Source: a bacterium
GTDB lineage: Bacteria; Ratteibacteria; UBA8468; B48-G9; JAFGKM01
Direction of reading: 5' to 3'
Assembly: GCA_035370465.1 (NCBI GenBank)
Contig: DAOOVW010000002.1
Location: 12,939-69,189, forward strand
DNA length: 56,251 nucleotides
Positions 8,115 through 17,966 of the stretch are shown here, piece by piece. Under the pieces are notes generated by a model that was given only the letters and a program-made list of their open reading frames with translations, was not told where the DNA came from and searched no databases. Within the stretch, counting starts at the first letter, position 1. Every line of letters begins with the position of its first letter. Both the position numbers and the translations under genes were made by a program.

Positions 8115-10559
8115 CTATTTTAATACTATATTAAATATTTTCCCTTTTACATATACTTTCTTTATAATTTCTTTGTTTTCAACCCACTTAGAAAATTTTT
8201 TATCGTTAATAATTTTTTCAAAAAGTTCTTTTTCATCTATTACTGTTGGAACATTTATTGTTCCCCTTAATTTTCCATTTATTTGAACAGGGACTGTAAT
8301 TATATCTTCCTTTTCTGTTGTTTCTTTATATTCAGGCCATTTTTGATAATAAATAAATTCTTTTTCACCGTTTCTTTCCCATAATTCTTCGCTTATATGA
8401 GGGGCAAATGGCGAAATAATCTTTATAAAATTTTTCCATGTCTCTACAATTATTTTTTTAGAAGCACTTTTTTCTGATATTATTTTGCTGAAAAAATTTA
8501 AAAACTCCATTATTTTTGCAATTCCCGTATTGAAATGGAAATCATTTTCAATATCTTCTGTCACTCCTTTTATTGTTTTATTTATTGCAATTTCTACTTC
8601 ATTGTTTTTTTCATTTTTCTCACCTTCATAATTTTTAATTTCATTGTTTATCCTCCAAACTCTGTTGATAAATCTCCAGCATCCTTCGATTCCTTTTTCA
8701 CTCCATTCTAAGTCAAGTTCAGGAGGTGCAGCAAAAAGTATAAATAATCTTAAAGTATCAACTCCATATTTTTTAATAATATCTGTTGGGTCAACAACAT
8801 TTCCTTTTGATTTTGACATTTTACTTCCATCTTTAACAACCATTCCCTGGCAGAGTAAATTTTCAAATGGTTCCTCAAAATTAATATATCCAATGTCTTT
8901 TAAAACCTTCACAAAAAATCTACTATAAAGAAGATGTAAAATAGCATGTTCTATCCCACCAATATATTGGTCTACCGGCATCCAGTAATTTACTTCCTCT
9001 TTATCAAATGGTTTATCTTCTATTTTTTCGGAAGCATATCTTAAAAAATACCAGGAAGAATCAACAAAAGTGTCCATTGTATCTGTTTCCCTTTCACTTT
9101 CTTGCCCACAAATAGGACACTTACATTTTACAAATTCAGGAATATTTTTTAGTGGTGATTCTCCCTTTCCCGTAATTTCAATATTTTCTGGTAATTTAAC
9201 AGGAAGTTGTTCTTCTGGAACAGAAACAGTTCCACATTTTTTACAGTATATTATTGGAATTGGAGTTCCCCAGTATCTTTGTCTTGAAATACACCAGTCC
9301 CTTAATTTATAGTTTACTGTTTTTTTCCCTTTCCCTTTATTTTTAAGAAATTCTATTATTTTTTCTTTTGCTTTTTCACTTTCCTGTCCATCAAATGTTC
9401 CAGAATTAACCAATATCCCTTCTCCTTCATATGCATTTTCTAAATTTTCTGGTAAATTTTGCCAATCAGGGTTTTTTATAACAATTTTAATTGGGATATT
9501 ATATTTTTTTGCGAACTCAAAATCTCTCTCATCATGAGCAGGTACTGCCATAATTGCTCCTGTTCCATATTCCATTAAAACATAATTTCCCAGCCAGATA
9601 GGAATTTTCTCTCCATTAACAGGGTTAATTCCATAAATTTCTGTATCAATTCCTTCTTTTTCTGTTTTTGAGGCATCAATAACTTTTATTCTCTGTTTCT
9701 TTGTTCTTTCTACAAAATTTTGTATTTCACTACTATTTTTTGATTTTTGAATTAATTTTTTAACCACAGGGTGAAAAGGAGAAACAACAAGGTAAGTGCA
9801 ACCAAATAATGTGTCAGGTCTTGTTGTAAAAATAGTTAAATTTTCACCTAATTGAGGTATATCAAATTCAACTTCACCGCCAGTGCTTTTTCCTATCCAA
9901 TTTTTCTGCATTGTAATTACTCTCTCAGGCCAGTTTTTTATCCCAGAAAAATCAAGCAATCTTTCAGCATAATCAGTAATCTTTATAAACCATTGTTCAA
10001 AATTTTTCTGTTCAACTAAACTACCACATCTCCAACATTTATCATCCACTACCTGTTCATTTGCAAGAACTGTCTGACATGATGGACACCAATTAGCAGG
10101 TGCCTGTTTTTTATATGCTAAATTTCTCTTAAAAAATTGGATAAAAAAATATTGATTCCATTTATAATATTCAGGAGAACATGTTATTACTTCTCTTTCC
10201 CAGCAGTATGAAATACCAAGTTTTTTCAATTGTTGTCTGATAGTATTAATATTTTTATATGTCCATTCCCATGGTTGAATTTTGTGTTTTATTGCAGCAT
10301 TTTCAGCAGGTAGACCAAAAGCATCATATCCAATCGGATGCAATATATTAAATCCATTCATAACTTTATATCTTGCAACTACATCCCCAATTGTATAGTT
10401 TCTAACATGTCCCATATGAATCTGGGCAGAAGTGTATGGAAACATTTCAAGAATATAAAATTTTTTATTATCCTTTTGGAATTTTGCCTTAAATAAATTA
10501 TTTTCTTCCCATTTTCTTTGCCATTTTTCCTCAATATTTTCATAGTCATATTTTTCCAT
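8115..10559 (-). CDS. leuS: leucyl-tRNA synthetase
   Basis: 814 residues, bacterial LeuRS length. Class I signatures: HMGH (HIGH motif, ~45) in an AQIHMGHVRNYTIGD context, KMSKS at ~570 (DGSKMSKSKGNVVDP), zinc-binding cysteine pairs (CPSC...CWRC, ~155-180; CKKC and CPIC, ~440-490), the CP1 editing domain with a TTRPDTLFG segment, and an anticodon-binding C-terminus. It charges tRNA-Leu. The start is the ATG at 10559 preceded by TTGGAGAAAAAT; the in-frame TTG at 10571 overlaps that ribosome binding site and is unlikely. It is divergent from the sugar isomerase gene; the short upstream gap leaves no room for a T-box leader. Confidence 0.97.
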   Translation of the reverse strand: MEKYDYENIEEKWQRKWEENNLFKAKFQKDNKKFYILEMFPYTSAQIHMGHVRNYTIGDVVARYKVMNGFNILHPIGYDAFGLPAENAAIKHKIQPWEWTYKNINTIRQQLKKLGISYCWEREVITCSPEYYKWNQYFFIQFFKRNLAYKKQAPANWCPSCQTVLANEQVVDDKCWRCGSLVEQKNFEQWFIKITDYAERLLDFSGIKNWPERVITMQKNWIGKSTGGEVEFDIPQLGENLTIFTTRPDTLFGCTYLVVSPFHPVVKKLIQKSKNSSEIQNFVERTKKQRIKVIDASKTEKEGIDTEIYGINPVNGEKIPIWLGNYVLMEYGTGAIMAVPAHDERDFEFAKKYNIPIKIVIKNPDWQNLPENLENAYEGEGILVNSGTFDGQESEKAKEKIIEFLKNKGKGKKTVNYKLRDWCISRQRYWGTPIPIIYCKKCGTVSVPEEQLPVKLPENIEITGKGESPLKNIPEFVKCKCPICGQESERETDTMDTFVDSSWYFLRYASEKIEDKPFDKEEVNYWMPVDQYIGGIEHAILHLLYSRFFVKVLKDIGYINFEEPFENLLCQGMVVKDGSKMSKSKGNVVDPTDIIKKYGVDTLRLFILFAAPPELDLEWSEKGIEGCWRFINRVWRINNEIKNYEGEKNEKNNEVEIAINKTIKGVTEDIENDFHFNTGIAKIMEFLNFFSKIISEKSASKKIIVETWKNFIKIISPFAPHISEELWERNGEKEFIYYQKWPEYKETTEKEDIITVPVQINGKLRGTINVPTVIDEKELFEKIINDKKFSKWVENKEIIKKVYVKGKIFNIVLK

Positions 10560-10668
10560 ATTTTTCTCCAATTCTCACTCACAGCATTTTGAAGTTTTTG
10601 TTTTGAATATTATGTATTATTTATATGTTAATAGAATATAACCCAAATTACTATTTTTTTCAATTTAT

Positions 10669-10696
10669 TTTACATTTATTACATAAAAGGTATAAT
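10669..10696 (+). promoter_or_regulatory. sigma70-type promoter of the sugar cluster
   Basis: -35 TTTACA (10669-10674), 16-bp spacer, perfect -10 TATAAT (10691-10696). The expected start near 10703 precedes the AAAAAAGGAGGG ribosome binding site and the GTG start at 10730. This is the probable first promoter of the plus-strand sugar gene cluster. Confidence 0.7.
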
Positions 10697-10729
10697 AAAA
10701 AAAATTTAAAGCCAAAAAAGGAGGGTATT

Positions 10730-11533
10730 GTGAAAATTGCAATTCAAATAGGACTCTTGCCGGGGAATACTCTTGAAGAAAAATTTTATAAAGCAAAAGA
10801 GATTGGATTTGAGGGTATTGAAGTATATGGAAGGGATTTACTTAATGATGAAAAAATTGTTGAGAAATATAAAAATTTGTCAAAGGAAATGGGTATCCAA
10901 ATTTCTTCTATATGTGCCGGCTATAGAAAATTTCTTCTTGACCCAACACATGAGGAAAGACAACAATCAAGAAACGAAATAAAAAAATTGTTAGAATTTG
11001 GAAATTACCTTGGAGTTGTTGGGCTTATTCTTGTTCCAGTTTTTGGTTCACCTAAAATAACTGACCTATCTCCATACAAAAATGCATTTGAACTTGAAAA
11101 AGAACTTTTAATTTCTCAATTACCAGAATTAGTAGAAAAGGCAGAAAAAGAAAAATGTGCGCTTTTACTTGAACCACTTAATAGATATGAGACACATTTT
11201 ATGAATCGTATTGAACAGGGAATTGAATTATGCAAAAGAATTAAAAGTGAATATTTAAAAACAATGGCTGATTTTTTTCATATGAGTATTGAAGAAGTTG
11301 ATATAGCAAGGGCAATTAAAAAAGGTGGAAAACTTATTTCACATGTCCATTTAGCAGATAGTAATAGAATTTTGCCGGGGATGGGACATACTGACTTCAA
11401 AAAAGGGTTTAAGGCATTGAAGAAAATTGGATATGATAAATTCTTGGCACTTGAATGCGGAGTTCCTGAACCAAAAAAAGAAAATTTGGACAGATGTTTC
11501 CATTATTTAAAAAATATAATTGAAACTATATAA
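10730..11533 (+). CDS. sugar phosphate isomerase/epimerase (xylose isomerase-like TIM barrel)
   Basis: 267 residues from the GTG at 10730, fixed by an excellent GGAGGG site and an upstream promoter; the reading frame extends to 10625 but that part covers the promoter and is not protein-like. It is an AP_endonuc_2/xylose isomerase-like TIM barrel of the hydroxypyruvate isomerase / tagatose 3-epimerase kind. Candidate metal ligands are Glu in LLLEPLNRYETH, Asp and His in MADFFHMS, His in SHVHLADSNR and Glu in LALECG. It probably isomerises a keto sugar or related acid; the substrate is not evident. It is followed 14 bp later by a Gfo/Idh/MocA dehydrogenase, a frequent pairing in sugar or inositol catabolism. 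Confidence 0.82.
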   Translation: MKIAIQIGLLPGNTLEEKFYKAKEIGFEGIEVYGRDLLNDEKIVEKYKNLSKEMGIQISSICAGYRKFLLDPTHEERQQSRNEIKKLLEFGNYLGVVGLILVPVFGSPKITDLSPYKNAFELEKELLISQLPELVEKAEKEKCALLLEPLNRYETHFMNRIEQGIELCKRIKSEYLKTMADFFHMSIEEVDIARAIKKGGKLISHVHLADSNRILPGMGHTDFKKGFKALKKIGYDKFLALECGVPEPKKENLDRCFHYLKNIIETI

Positions 11534-11547
11534 AAAAGGAGAAAAAA

Positions 11548-12618
11548 ATGAAAAAATTAAAGGTTGGTATAATTGGGACTGGTGGTATTGCTCAGGTTTC
11601 TCATATTCCTAACTTTCAGAAAATTGAAGATGTAGAGGTTAGTGCAATTTCAGATATAAATAAGGAAAAATTAAATTATGTAGCAGAAAAATTTAATATC
11701 CCAAAAACATTTACAGACTGGGAGAAGATGCTTGAAGAAGATATTGATGCTGTTGTTATTTGTTCACCTAATTCTTTCCATTCAATTCAGTCAATTAAAG
11801 CAATGGAAAAAGGAAAACATGTTTTATGTGAAAAGCCAATATGTTTAAGTGTGGAAGAAGCAGAGAAAATTTTTGATACTGTTGATAAAACAGGAAAAGT
11901 TTTTATGGGCGCTTTCCCAAGAAGATTTTTAGGAGAAACAATTGTCTTGAAAAAAATGATTGATAATGGGGACTTTGGTGAGATTTATTATTTAAAAGCA
12001 AGTTATTTAAGAAGGAGAGGTATTCCTGGACTTGGAACATGGTTCACAAATAAAAAACTTGCTGGTGGTGGTCCTATGATGGATGTTGGGGTTCATGTGA
12101 TTGATATGGTTCTTTATCTTGCTAATTTAACTGACCCGAAAATTATTATTGGGACAACATTTGAGAAATTTAAAGATAAAGCAGTAGATGGTGGTTGGCC
12201 TCCAATTGAAACAAGAAAAGGAGAAAAGGTAACTAATAAAATGGATGTAGAAGACCTATCTTGTGGTTTTGTTAAATTTTCAAATGGAGCAACACTTTTT
12301 GTAGAAGCAAGTTGGGCGGGAAATTCAGAAACGGGACTGAAAGCAAGTTTGTTTGGCACAAAAAATGGTGCACAATTGCCTGACCCTGAAAATAAAGAAA
12401 ATCCGGTAAGAATATATTCTGAAATTGATGGAATTATTTCTGATATTACTCCTCAAATACCAATATTAGACCCATATCTTGAAGAGGCAAAACATTTTAT
12501 TGAATGCATAAAAGAAAATAAATCCCCTATTACTAAAAAGGAAGAAATAATAAGTGTTGTTAAAATAATTGAAGGTATTTATAAGTCATCTGAAACAGGT
12601 AAGGCAATAATTTATTAA
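11548..12618 (+). CDS. Gfo/Idh/MocA-family NAD(P)-dependent oxidoreductase
   Basis: 356 residues with ribosome binding site AAGGAG. The N-terminal Rossmann fold is VGIIGTGGIAQVSHIP (residues 5-20), followed by ISDIN at the end of the second strand, the CSPNSFH segment and the hallmark CEKPI motif (~95). The C-terminal alpha/beta domain carries GGGPMMDVGVHVIDM, containing the DxGxH motif whose His is usually catalytic. Members oxidise or reduce sugars and inositols at a ring hydroxyl with NAD(P). It is in an operon with the upstream isomerase; a probable intrinsic terminator overlaps its 3' end (12587-12635). Confidence 0.9.
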   Translation: MKKLKVGIIGTGGIAQVSHIPNFQKIEDVEVSAISDINKEKLNYVAEKFNIPKTFTDWEKMLEEDIDAVVICSPNSFHSIQSIKAMEKGKHVLCEKPICLSVEEAEKIFDTVDKTGKVFMGAFPRRFLGETIVLKKMIDNGDFGEIYYLKASYLRRRGIPGLGTWFTNKKLAGGGPMMDVGVHVIDMVLYLANLTDPKIIIGTTFEKFKDKAVDGGWPPIETRKGEKVTNKMDVEDLSCGFVKFSNGATLFVEASWAGNSETGLKASLFGTKNGAQLPDPENKENPVRIYSEIDGIISDITPQIPILDPYLEEAKHFIECIKENKSPITKKEEIISVVKIIEGIYKSSETGKAIIY

Positions 12619-12635
12619 ATATCAGATGGCTTTTT
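12587..12635 (+). terminator. probable intrinsic terminator at the end of the oxidoreductase gene
   Basis: CATCTGA at 12587-12593, still inside the coding region, pairs with TCAGATG at 12622-12628, followed by GC and TTTTT at 12631-12635. The 28-nt loop is long, so efficiency is uncertain. Confidence 0.45.
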
Positions 12636-12688
12636 AACTTTTTATTAAACACAATTCTCTTCTTTTACTGAAAATTGTTTTTTTTTAA

Positions 12689-13555
12689 ATGAAAAAAGGG
12701 ATTGAAGAAAAAGTAATTAAAAAGAGTACTGGGGTTCCAATACTTATAAGAGAGGATATTGAGTATTTAGATAAAGGACATTCTGTTTTTCTTGCATATC
12801 ACCAAGAAGTTGAAATTCATATAATAAAAGAAGGAAAAGGGTTTTATCTCATTCAAAATAAAAAATATATTTTTGATAAAAATACTGCAATAATTATTTA
12901 TCCTGACCAGCAACATCTTCATAATATTTATCCACCTTATAGTATTAAAAAAATTTCTCTTTATTTCAATCCCGGCATTTTAAAAAAAATTAATTTTGAC
13001 ATAAATTCTTTACCACATTTAATAAAAATACCTGGTAAAAACATAGCAAAAATTCAATTAGTTGTTGATTTGATGAAAAATGAAATATCTGAGAAGAAAA
13101 AATTTTGCGAAGATACAACATATTCTTTACTCAATTTTATTCTTAATTTATTGAAAAGGTGGAAATACGAAAAAGAAATTCCTTATAAGCAAGCAGATCC
13201 ACTAATTGATAAATTAATAGAATATTTAAATGAAAATTATTATAAGGATATTGACATTTTACATCTTTCAAAAATATTTTATAAGTCAGAAAGTTATCTT
13301 TCACACATATTTAAGAAATTTACAGGTATAGGAATAAAAGAATATATTATTCAAAAAAGAATTCTTGAATCAAAAAAAATTCTTGAAAATCAAAATGACA
13401 TTAAAATTACAAAAGTTGGAGAGAAAGTTGGTTTTTCTTCATTTCCACTTTTCTATCGTGCTTTTAAAAAAATAACAGGTATCTCTCCTTCTTCATATAG
13501 GGACATTTTTTTAAAAGCAGAAAATAATATAAAGACAGCAGAAAATATAATTTAA
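12689..13555 (+). CDS. AraC-family transcriptional regulator
   Basis: 288 residues. The N-terminal cupin-like ligand-binding domain contains the family pattern HQEVEIHIIKEGKGFYLI and later DQQHLHNI (~30-90). The C-terminal ~100 residues hold two helix-turn-helix units: IDILHLSKIFYKSESYLSHI followed by FKKFTG and IKEYI, then KVGEKVGFSSFPLFYRAFKK and GISPSSYR, the AraC signature. It probably senses a sugar or sugar acid and activates flanking catabolic genes. The ATG has no good Shine-Dalgarno. It lies between the isomerase/oxidoreductase pair and the UroD-DegT-GH-M55 run, consistent with local regulation. Confidence 0.92.
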   Translation: MKKGIEEKVIKKSTGVPILIREDIEYLDKGHSVFLAYHQEVEIHIIKEGKGFYLIQNKKYIFDKNTAIIIYPDQQHLHNIYPPYSIKKISLYFNPGILKKINFDINSLPHLIKIPGKNIAKIQLVVDLMKNEISEKKKFCEDTTYSLLNFILNLLKRWKYEKEIPYKQADPLIDKLIEYLNENYYKDIDILHLSKIFYKSESYLSHIFKKFTGIGIKEYIIQKRILESKKILENQNDIKITKVGEKVGFSSFPLFYRAFKKITGISPSSYRDIFLKAENNIKTAENII

Positions 13556-13572
13556 TTTTAATTCTTTTAATG

Positions 13573-13578
13573 TATAAT
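13573..13578 (+). promoter_or_regulatory. possible -10 box before the UroD-like gene
   Basis: TATAAT at 13573-13578, preceded directly by TG, 20 bp before the ATG at 13598 and upstream of a GAGGG ribosome binding site. The -35 region is only AT-rich with no good match. It could drive the UroD-DegT-GH-M55 run under AraC-type activation. Confidence 0.35.
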
Positions 13579-13597
13579 TAACTTACTGAGGGAAAAA

Positions 13598-14632
13598 ATG
13601 GAGAAAAAATTTAGTTGGTATGTAAGTGGTTGTCATGAAGCATATGCTTATCTTTCTGGATTAAAACTTGATGAAATTTATAAAGATTATTTTTCTTGTG
13701 CAAAAGCATTTGAGGTAGGTAGAAAAAAAATTAAAGAAATATTTGGGGAGCAGGTAGTAGTTGGTTCTCCTTCCTGTGCTCCAATTTCTTATGGTCATAT
13801 AATATGTTTGGGAGTTCCTGTAAGTTTTCCAGAGGACTCGGAACCAGGTGTAAGGCCAATTTATAAAAATATTGATGAAGGTATTGACGCATTAAAAAAA
13901 GATGTTGATTTTAGCAAAAATGAATTATTTAAACATTATTTAGGTATGTGGGAATATTTAAAAAATAAGTTTCCTGATGAAAAAGTTTATTTTTCTGGAT
14001 TTGGATGGGAAGGTCCAATAACAACAGCAGTTCTTTTAAGAGGAACTGATTTTTATATGGATATTTTTGATTGTCCAGAAAAAGTCAAAAATTTTCTTTC
14101 TCTTGTAACAGAGAGTGTTATAAAATTCGTTTATTTCACAAGAAACATAAATAATGAGCCACCAATAAATTCTGAAAGTAGTGGGTTAGCCGATGACCTT
14201 TCAAGTTTAATTTCCCCTTCTTTATGGGATGAATTTGTAATTCCTTATTGGGAAAGATATTATAGTGGTTTAACCACTGGAAAAAGAACAATACATGTTG
14301 AAAACTTAAAACCAGAGCATCTTCCTTACCTTAAAAAAGTAAATATCTCTTATTATGACCCTTCTGTATCTCCTGCTTTAAGTCCAAAAATAATAAAAGA
14401 AAAAATAGATATACCATTTGAATGGCGACTCCCTTCATTTCAATTAAGAGATATGAAAAAAGGAGATGTAAGAAAATGGATTTATGAAATGATAAAGGAA
14501 GGGGCAGATACATTATTTCATATTATAGGGAAAGAATGTTGTTTAGGTAATAATCCTGATAAAGTAAAGGAATTCATTAAAACATGTAAAGAAATAGAAA
14601 AAGGAGAAGATTATGGGAAAATTAGCAATTGA
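13598..14632 (+). CDS. uroporphyrinogen decarboxylase-family (UroD-like) protein
   Basis: 344 residues of the UroD/MtaA-CmuA TIM-barrel superfamily. Family-like features are the FGWEGPITTAVLLRGTDFYMD segment followed by DCPEKVKNFLSLVTE, the SSGLADDLSSLISPSLWDEF segment (like the GDDLGSQ...ISPEMFREF region of methyltransferase relatives), and a C-terminal EMIKEGADTLFHI region. True heme-pathway UroD motifs are not seen, so a corrinoid- or cobalamin-linked methyltransferase-type role is more likely than porphyrin synthesis. Such genes are common in sugar clusters of uncultured bacteria without known function. Its end overlaps the DegT gene start by 20 bp, implying translational coupling. Confidence 0.72.
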   Translation: MEKKFSWYVSGCHEAYAYLSGLKLDEIYKDYFSCAKAFEVGRKKIKEIFGEQVVVGSPSCAPISYGHIICLGVPVSFPEDSEPGVRPIYKNIDEGIDALKKDVDFSKNELFKHYLGMWEYLKNKFPDEKVYFSGFGWEGPITTAVLLRGTDFYMDIFDCPEKVKNFLSLVTESVIKFVYFTRNINNEPPINSESSGLADDLSSLISPSLWDEFVIPYWERYYSGLTTGKRTIHVENLKPEHLPYLKKVNISYYDPSVSPALSPKIIKEKIDIPFEWRLPSFQLRDMKKGDVRKWIYEMIKEGADTLFHIIGKECCLGNNPDKVKEFIKTCKEIEKGEDYGKISN

Positions 14633-15851
14633 AGGTGGAAAGCCGGTAAGAGAAAAACCAATGCCAGGAAGAATTATGTTTGGTGAAGAGGAAAAAAAGG
14701 TAGTTATGGAACTTATTGAAGGTGGGATAAAAGGAACAACAGAAAAATTTCTTGATAGATATGCAGGAGAAAATGTTAATAAATATGAAGAAGAATTTGC
14801 AAAATTTTTTGGTATGAAATTTGCAACAGCAGTAAGTTCAGGAACAGCAGCAGTTCATTCTGCAATCGCGTCTCTTGATTTAGAGCCAGGAAGTGAAATT
14901 ATAACAAGTCCAATAACAGATCCTGGAACAGTCATGCCTATTTTATTTCAAGGGCTTATACCTATTTTTGCTGATGTTGATTTTGATACATTGAACATAA
15001 CATCTGAAACAATTGAAAAAGTTATTACAAAAAAAACAAAGGGTATAATTCCAGTTCATTTAGCAGGAGTTCCATGCCAGATAGACAAAATAATGAAGTT
15101 AGGTAAAAAATATAAATTGAAAGTTATTGAAGATTGTGCACAAGCACATTTTTCAATTTATAAAAATAAATATGTAGGGACTTTTGGTGATATAGGTGTT
15201 TTTTCTTTAATGAGTGGAAAACATATGACAAGTGGAGGACAGGGTGGGATGGTTATAACTAACAATGAAAAATATTATTGGAATGCAAAAAGGTTTGCTG
15301 ATAGAGGAAAACCATTTGGGATAAAAAATCCAAAAGGAAATATTTCTATTGGTTTAAATTATAGAATGACAGAATTAGAAGGTGCCATTGGGAGGGTCCA
15401 GTTAAAAAAGATAAAGGTAGTTGCAGAAAAACGATACAAAATAGTTGAGAAATTAAGAGATGGTTTTTCATCTTTCAAAACATTTTCTTTATGGAAAAAG
15501 CCCGATGAAAGCAAACCAAATTATTGGTTTTGCTTTGTTTGTGTTGATGATAAAAAATTAAAAGTTGATAAATGGAAAACAGCAGAAGCACTAAGAGCAG
15601 AGGGTATGCCAGTAGGTGCTCATTATGTTATTCCCATGTACGAAAATCCATTTATTAAAAATAGGAAAACATTTGGGAATAGCAGTTATCCGTTTAATCC
15701 ATTTAATCCAAATATTAAGTATAAATGTCCTGTTGCAGAAAAAACATTAAATTCACATATAACTTTATACATACATGAATGTTTTACAGATAAAGAAATT
15801 GAAGATATATTAAAGGCATTTGATAAAGTTGAAAGTGCCTATCTAAAATAG
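14613..15851 (+). CDS. DegT/DnrJ/EryC1/StrS-family PLP aminotransferase (copy 1)
   Basis: 412 residues with AAAAGGAG ribosome binding site. It is a fold-type I PLP enzyme: VSSGTAAVHSAI (phosphate-binding loop), IEDCAQAHFS (Asp for the pyridine nitrogen), and the Schiff-base lysine in SLMSGKHMTSGGQGG. The usual GEGG after the lysine is GGQGG here. The C-terminus (IYIHECFTDKEIEDI) is typical. Family members aminate keto sugars using Glu or Gln. The N-terminal LAIEGGKPVR opening matches the AHBA-synthase-like/StrS subgroup. It is encoded between the UroD-like and GH-like genes; a second DegT gene with similar gene company lies at 23098. Confidence 0.88.
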   Translation: MGKLAIEGGKPVREKPMPGRIMFGEEEKKVVMELIEGGIKGTTEKFLDRYAGENVNKYEEEFAKFFGMKFATAVSSGTAAVHSAIASLDLEPGSEIITSPITDPGTVMPILFQGLIPIFADVDFDTLNITSETIEKVITKKTKGIIPVHLAGVPCQIDKIMKLGKKYKLKVIEDCAQAHFSIYKNKYVGTFGDIGVFSLMSGKHMTSGGQGGMVITNNEKYYWNAKRFADRGKPFGIKNPKGNISIGLNYRMTELEGAIGRVQLKKIKVVAEKRYKIVEKLRDGFSSFKTFSLWKKPDESKPNYWFCFVCVDDKKLKVDKWKTAEALRAEGMPVGAHYVIPMYENPFIKNRKTFGNSSYPFNPFNPNIKYKCPVAEKTLNSHITLYIHECFTDKEIEDILKAFDKVESAYLK

Positions 15852-15860
15852 GAGGAAAAA

Positions 15861-17966
15861 ATGATATTTCACATGTTTAGAGTTGATTATCCTGATAATT
15901 GGGATAAATTAAAAGAATTAAATTTAGAAAAATTGGCAAAAATTAAGAAAGAGTTATACAAAGTAGATATTGAGTGGGTTGTTGGTTCATTTGGAACATT
16001 TCCTGGACAGGGATATATGGTAAGTTTTAATACACCATATTTTGAGAAGTATCCTGGACTTGGTGATTTTGATTATATAAGAGAATATCTCCCTTACGCA
16101 AAAAAATATGGAATAAAATTGGTATCTTATTTAAATCTTCACTGGTTTTCTTATGAATTTGCTTCAAAACATTATGATTGGCAACAAATAACTTATGATG
16201 GGAAAATTTATGGGGAAAAATATCCTTTATATGGAAATGGAACTACATTTTGTATAAACTCTCCTTTTAGGGAATGGGCGTTAAAGATGATGGAAGAAGT
16301 TATGAAAACAGGAATAGATGGTGTTTTTCTTGATGGTCCTGGAATTTTTCCTGAAAGTTGTTATTGCGAGTATTGTAGAAAAAAATTTAAAGAAGAAACC
16401 GGCCATGACTTACCTGAATGGGAAAATTGGTCTGACCCCATCTGGAAGGAATTTTTACTTTTTAGAAAAAAGTCGTTTTTAAAGTTTATGGAAGATGCAA
16501 AGAAAGTTGTAAAAAGAATAAACAAAGATGGGATTATTTTTATAAATTCTTCACATCTTCCTGAATGGGGAATTCCAAGATATATTGGGGAACTTGAACA
16601 ATATCAGGATTTTAACCTCTCTGAGGCATTTTATCATTTAGGGAGTGTTAGAGATTACTTTTTTTATTATTTTGTTGCAAAATACCTAAAAGTGAGTGAA
16701 AAACCATCTTCTGCTGCAATGCATCATGCTGCTGGTATCTGGCATTGGATACCTCTTTATCCCCAAGAAGTAAAAATGAGTATAAGTCAAAATTTATGTG
16801 TTAAAAATTGTTTATGGACTGCTGTTTTAAATGGAAATGATATTGAAAATCCAGAGTACTGGCAACCAATAAAAGAAGTAATGGAAAAAGTTGAGGATAA
16901 AAAGGAAATTTTTGATAAAGGCAAAACTTATGCACCAGTTGGATTATATGTTTCTTCTTCCACCGTTTATTTTTATATTTCAGAAATTAAAGGAATATAC
17001 ACAGAAGAAGAAAAGGTAAAAGAAGAAAATCTTGTTTTAAAAAGAGAGAAAGAAGTTAAGAAAGATAAGAAACATAAATGTGATGATATAACATATAAAG
17101 AATTGAGTGGATTTTTTGAAGTACTTGTTCGTTCCCATATACCATTTAAAATAATAAATGAGAATATCCTTGAAGAAAATCTCAAAAAATTAGATGTTTT
17201 AATTTTACCAAATACTACCTGTCTTTCAGAAAAAGAAATTTCTTTAATTAATGATTTTGTGAAGAAAGGCGGAAAATTAATAATGAGTTTTGAAAGTGGA
17301 TGGTATGATGAATATGGAAACAAAAGAGAAAAAAATCCATTTATTGATTTTGAAATAGAAGATAATTTTCCTTTAAGAAACGCAGAGCAATATTGTATAT
17401 TTGAGGTAGAAACAGGAAAATATAAAAAAGGAAGATTAGTTCCAAGACCTTCTTATTCATTAAAGATAAAAACAAAAGAGAAAGTAATTCTCTCATTTAT
17501 AAAACCATCAAAAGGGACATATTCCTATTGTATAGAGAAGTCAGATTATCCAGCAATTATTAAAAAAATCGAAGGGAAAGGAAAGATAATTTATTTTTCT
17601 AATCTTCCTGGAGAATTTTATAATTCATTTCATCCTCTTGAATGGGAAAATATAATAAGTGAAATAATAAAAGAGAAAATTGAATTTGAAATAAAAGTTG
17701 ATGCTCCTTCAACTACAATAACTGAATTTTATAAAGATAGTGATAACTGGATAATACATATTGTTAATTCAACAGGTGATATGAAAAGACCTGTTTCAGA
17801 AATTATTCCTGTTGATGTAAAAATAGAAATAAAAGGTAAATTTGAACTTTCTGAAAGAGTTTTTGAAGATGGAAATTTAAAAATTGAAAAGGAAAAAGAC
17901 AAAACAAATATAACACTTGAAGGCATTTCTCTTTATGAAATTATTTATTTAAGGAGAGCAGAATGA
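15861..17966 (+). CDS. glycoside-hydrolase-like TIM-barrel protein with GATase-like domain (copy 1)
   Basis: 701 residues, AGGAGG site. The N-terminal half (~1-330) is a TIM-barrel like hypothetical glycosyl hydrolase 6 (GHL6): the DGVFLDGPGIFPESCYCEYC strand carries a likely catalytic Asp and a CxCxxC motif. The region ~425-520 (LDVLILPNTTCLSEKEISLI, then VKKGGKLIMSFES) resembles the beta-galactosidase trimerisation/class I amidotransferase-like fold of GH42-type enzymes; the remainder is beta-rich. There is no signal peptide, so it is probably cytoplasmic. An activity on glycosidic bonds is inferred only. Its stop overlaps the M55 start (ATGA). It is paralogous to the protein at 20194. Confidence 0.72.
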   Translation: MIFHMFRVDYPDNWDKLKELNLEKLAKIKKELYKVDIEWVVGSFGTFPGQGYMVSFNTPYFEKYPGLGDFDYIREYLPYAKKYGIKLVSYLNLHWFSYEFASKHYDWQQITYDGKIYGEKYPLYGNGTTFCINSPFREWALKMMEEVMKTGIDGVFLDGPGIFPESCYCEYCRKKFKEETGHDLPEWENWSDPIWKEFLLFRKKSFLKFMEDAKKVVKRINKDGIIFINSSHLPEWGIPRYIGELEQYQDFNLSEAFYHLGSVRDYFFYYFVAKYLKVSEKPSSAAMHHAAGIWHWIPLYPQEVKMSISQNLCVKNCLWTAVLNGNDIENPEYWQPIKEVMEKVEDKKEIFDKGKTYAPVGLYVSSSTVYFYISEIKGIYTEEEKVKEENLVLKREKEVKKDKKHKCDDITYKELSGFFEVLVRSHIPFKIINENILEENLKKLDVLILPNTTCLSEKEISLINDFVKKGGKLIMSFESGWYDEYGNKREKNPFIDFEIEDNFPLRNAEQYCIFEVETGKYKKGRLVPRPSYSLKIKTKEKVILSFIKPSKGTYSYCIEKSDYPAIIKKIEGKGKIIYFSNLPGEFYNSFHPLEWENIISEIIKEKIEFEIKVDAPSTTITEFYKDSDNWIIHIVNSTGDMKRPVSEIIPVDVKIEIKGKFELSERVFEDGNLKIEKEKDKTNITLEGISLYEIIYLRRAE

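Noticed and set aside
10560..10729. T-box leader for leuS, or an N-terminal extension of the sugar isomerase
   Set aside because: The leuS upstream gap has no T-box sequence or antiterminator hairpin; the isomerase extension overlaps a good promoter and a ribosome binding site.
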